A stretch of 64,000 nt of DNA from NCBI GenBank assembly GCA_020632975.1, contig JACKEL010000003.1:1-64000 (forward strand), in the 5' to 3' direction. Both the position numbers and the translations under genes were made by a program. The DNA is from Myxococcales bacterium (lineage in GTDB: Bacteria > Myxococcota_C > UBA6777). The notes below the pieces were generated by a model. That model ran no database searches. It saw only the letters and a list, made by a program, of their open reading frames with translations, and was not told where the DNA came from. Of this stretch, positions 63,482 through 64,000 are shown one piece after another. Each line of letters starts with the position of its first letter. Position 1 is the stretch's first letter.

Positions 63482-63793
63482 TCAATCTTGCGGAGGCAAC
63501 GGCGTGATCTGGCGAAGGCGCAAGCGGATGCGTTTGCTCATCTCCATAAGATGCTGGTAGAGAGCGGGGATCTCCTCGCGCAAAAGCTCATCTTTTGTGG
63601 CTGTTTGCAAGCGCTCGATGATCTGCTGTTCGCGTTGTAGGTCGGTCAGCGGAAGTTTCTCGCTTTGCTCTTCTTTGACTTGGGCGATTTGTTCAGCGAT
63701 GGCAAGGCGTTGTTCGAGCAAGCGCAAGATCGCAAGGTCGATATCGTCGATGGCATCGCGTAAAGGTTCAAGGGAAGATGGTGGGGGCTTCAT
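63482..63793 (-). CDS. AroQ-type chorismate mutase
   Basis: A 103-residue all-helical protein that should convert chorismate to prephenate for phenylalanine and tyrosine synthesis. LRDAIDDIDLAILRLLEQR is the first active-site helix of the AroQ fold, with IAQVKEEQ and EIPALYQHLMEMSKRIR as the later helices. It is a free-standing single-domain form. It lies 226 bases before the U32 gene start on the same strand, with no gene supported in between. Confidence 0.85.
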   Translation of the reverse strand: MKPPPSSLEPLRDAIDDIDLAILRLLEQRLAIAEQIAQVKEEQSEKLPLTDLQREQQIIERLQTATKDELLREEIPALYQHLMEMSKRIRLRLRQITPLPPQD

Positions 63794-63832
63794 TGGGGGC
63801 CGTCATCTAGGCAAAAAGCACGAGGCTTTGGT

Positions 63833-64000
63833 TCACAGAGCGAGGGAGTCAAAAAGGTACGTGGGCTGCCAAGCATCGGGGAGTTCTTGTCCTTGCAGCA
63901 CGACAAGACCTGTGCTGATCAACGCTGAGTCGATGCCAAAAGCATTGGCTCCCGCGATATCAGTCCGCAGTTGGTCGCCGATCATCACCATATTGCGCGT
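63833..64000 (-). CDS. HAD-family phosphatase, C-terminal end only
   Basis: The minus-strand frame reads in from the window edge as RNMVMIGDQLRTDIAGANAF and GIDSALISTGLVVLQGQELP, ending at TGA 63833. The GDQLRTDIAGA motif is motif IV of HAD phosphatases, and the spacing to ALISTGL is that of the NagD/4-nitrophenylphosphatase-like subfamily. Only 55 residues are visible; the catalytic Asp lies outside. It is 39 bases upstream of the chorismate mutase gene on the same strand. Confidence 0.8.
   Translation of the reverse strand, partial: TRNMVMIGDQLRTDIAGANAFGIDSALISTGLVVLQGQELPDAWQPTYLFDSLAL

Overview
The window is a 64 kb chromosomal fragment of moderate GC. It probably comes from a predatory or social delta-proteobacterial lineage (Myxococcota or Bradymonadota type). 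The signs are three eukaryotic-like Ser/Thr kinases, an FHA/sigma-54 activator, many cysteine-rich lipoproteins with low-complexity linkers, NHL and WD40 propellers, MopE-like CNGIDD motifs, PEGA domains and a DUF1592/DUF1552 pair. No rRNA, tRNA, CRISPR array or phage structural gene was seen, and the exact taxon cannot be fixed from the sequence.

Layout. 1-5.3 kb: 3'-truncated hutH on minus, a DUF2752 protein, a GT-C-like membrane glycosyltransferase and a secreted Tyr/Arg-rich repeat protein. 5.6-17.6 kb: a zinc-ribbon/kinase/LRR/globin fusion, an SNF2 helicase with a SWIM-finger partner, a CocE-type hydrolase and two convergent rhomboid proteases. 17.8-24.1 kb: a lipoprotein island interrupted by an IS200/IS605 element (tnpA, tnpB, hairpin ends). 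24.5-36 kb: a signalling block made of two NHL lipoproteins, a PEGA membrane protein and an AAA/TM/double-WD40 protein (split by an in-frame TAA) in one tight operon, a convergent kinase-AAA fusion, and a divergent FHA/sigma-54 regulator. 36-42 kb: a small metabolic block with an HD-like protein, an FAD oxidoreductase, a quinone oxidoreductase and a GPH-type transporter. 42-50 kb: DUF1592, DUF1552, a WD40 lipoprotein, a kinase with PEGA domain and a haem-binding protein, all on plus. 50-58.5 kb: an anchored GH1 glycosidase, a DUF2868-GTPase-DUF3482 fusion, a ureohydrolase, and the folate precursor pair pabB-pabA/pabC. 58.6-64 kb: an IS1-family element, a small secreted helical protein, a thiamine-binding-type protein, a U32 protein, chorismate mutase and a partial HAD phosphatase.

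Working together. The main theme is signal transduction linked to the cell surface: kinases that start with zinc ribbons, AAA-like NTPase domains shared by two neighbouring genes, an FHA reader coupled to sigma-54 transcription, and propeller lipoproteins encoded in the same operon as a membrane-spanning AAA/WD40 protein. The strongest novelty candidates are the kinase-LRR-globin fusion (a possible oxygen or NO sensing kinase) and the 24.5-36 kb block. All functions come from motifs read by eye; no database search was possible.
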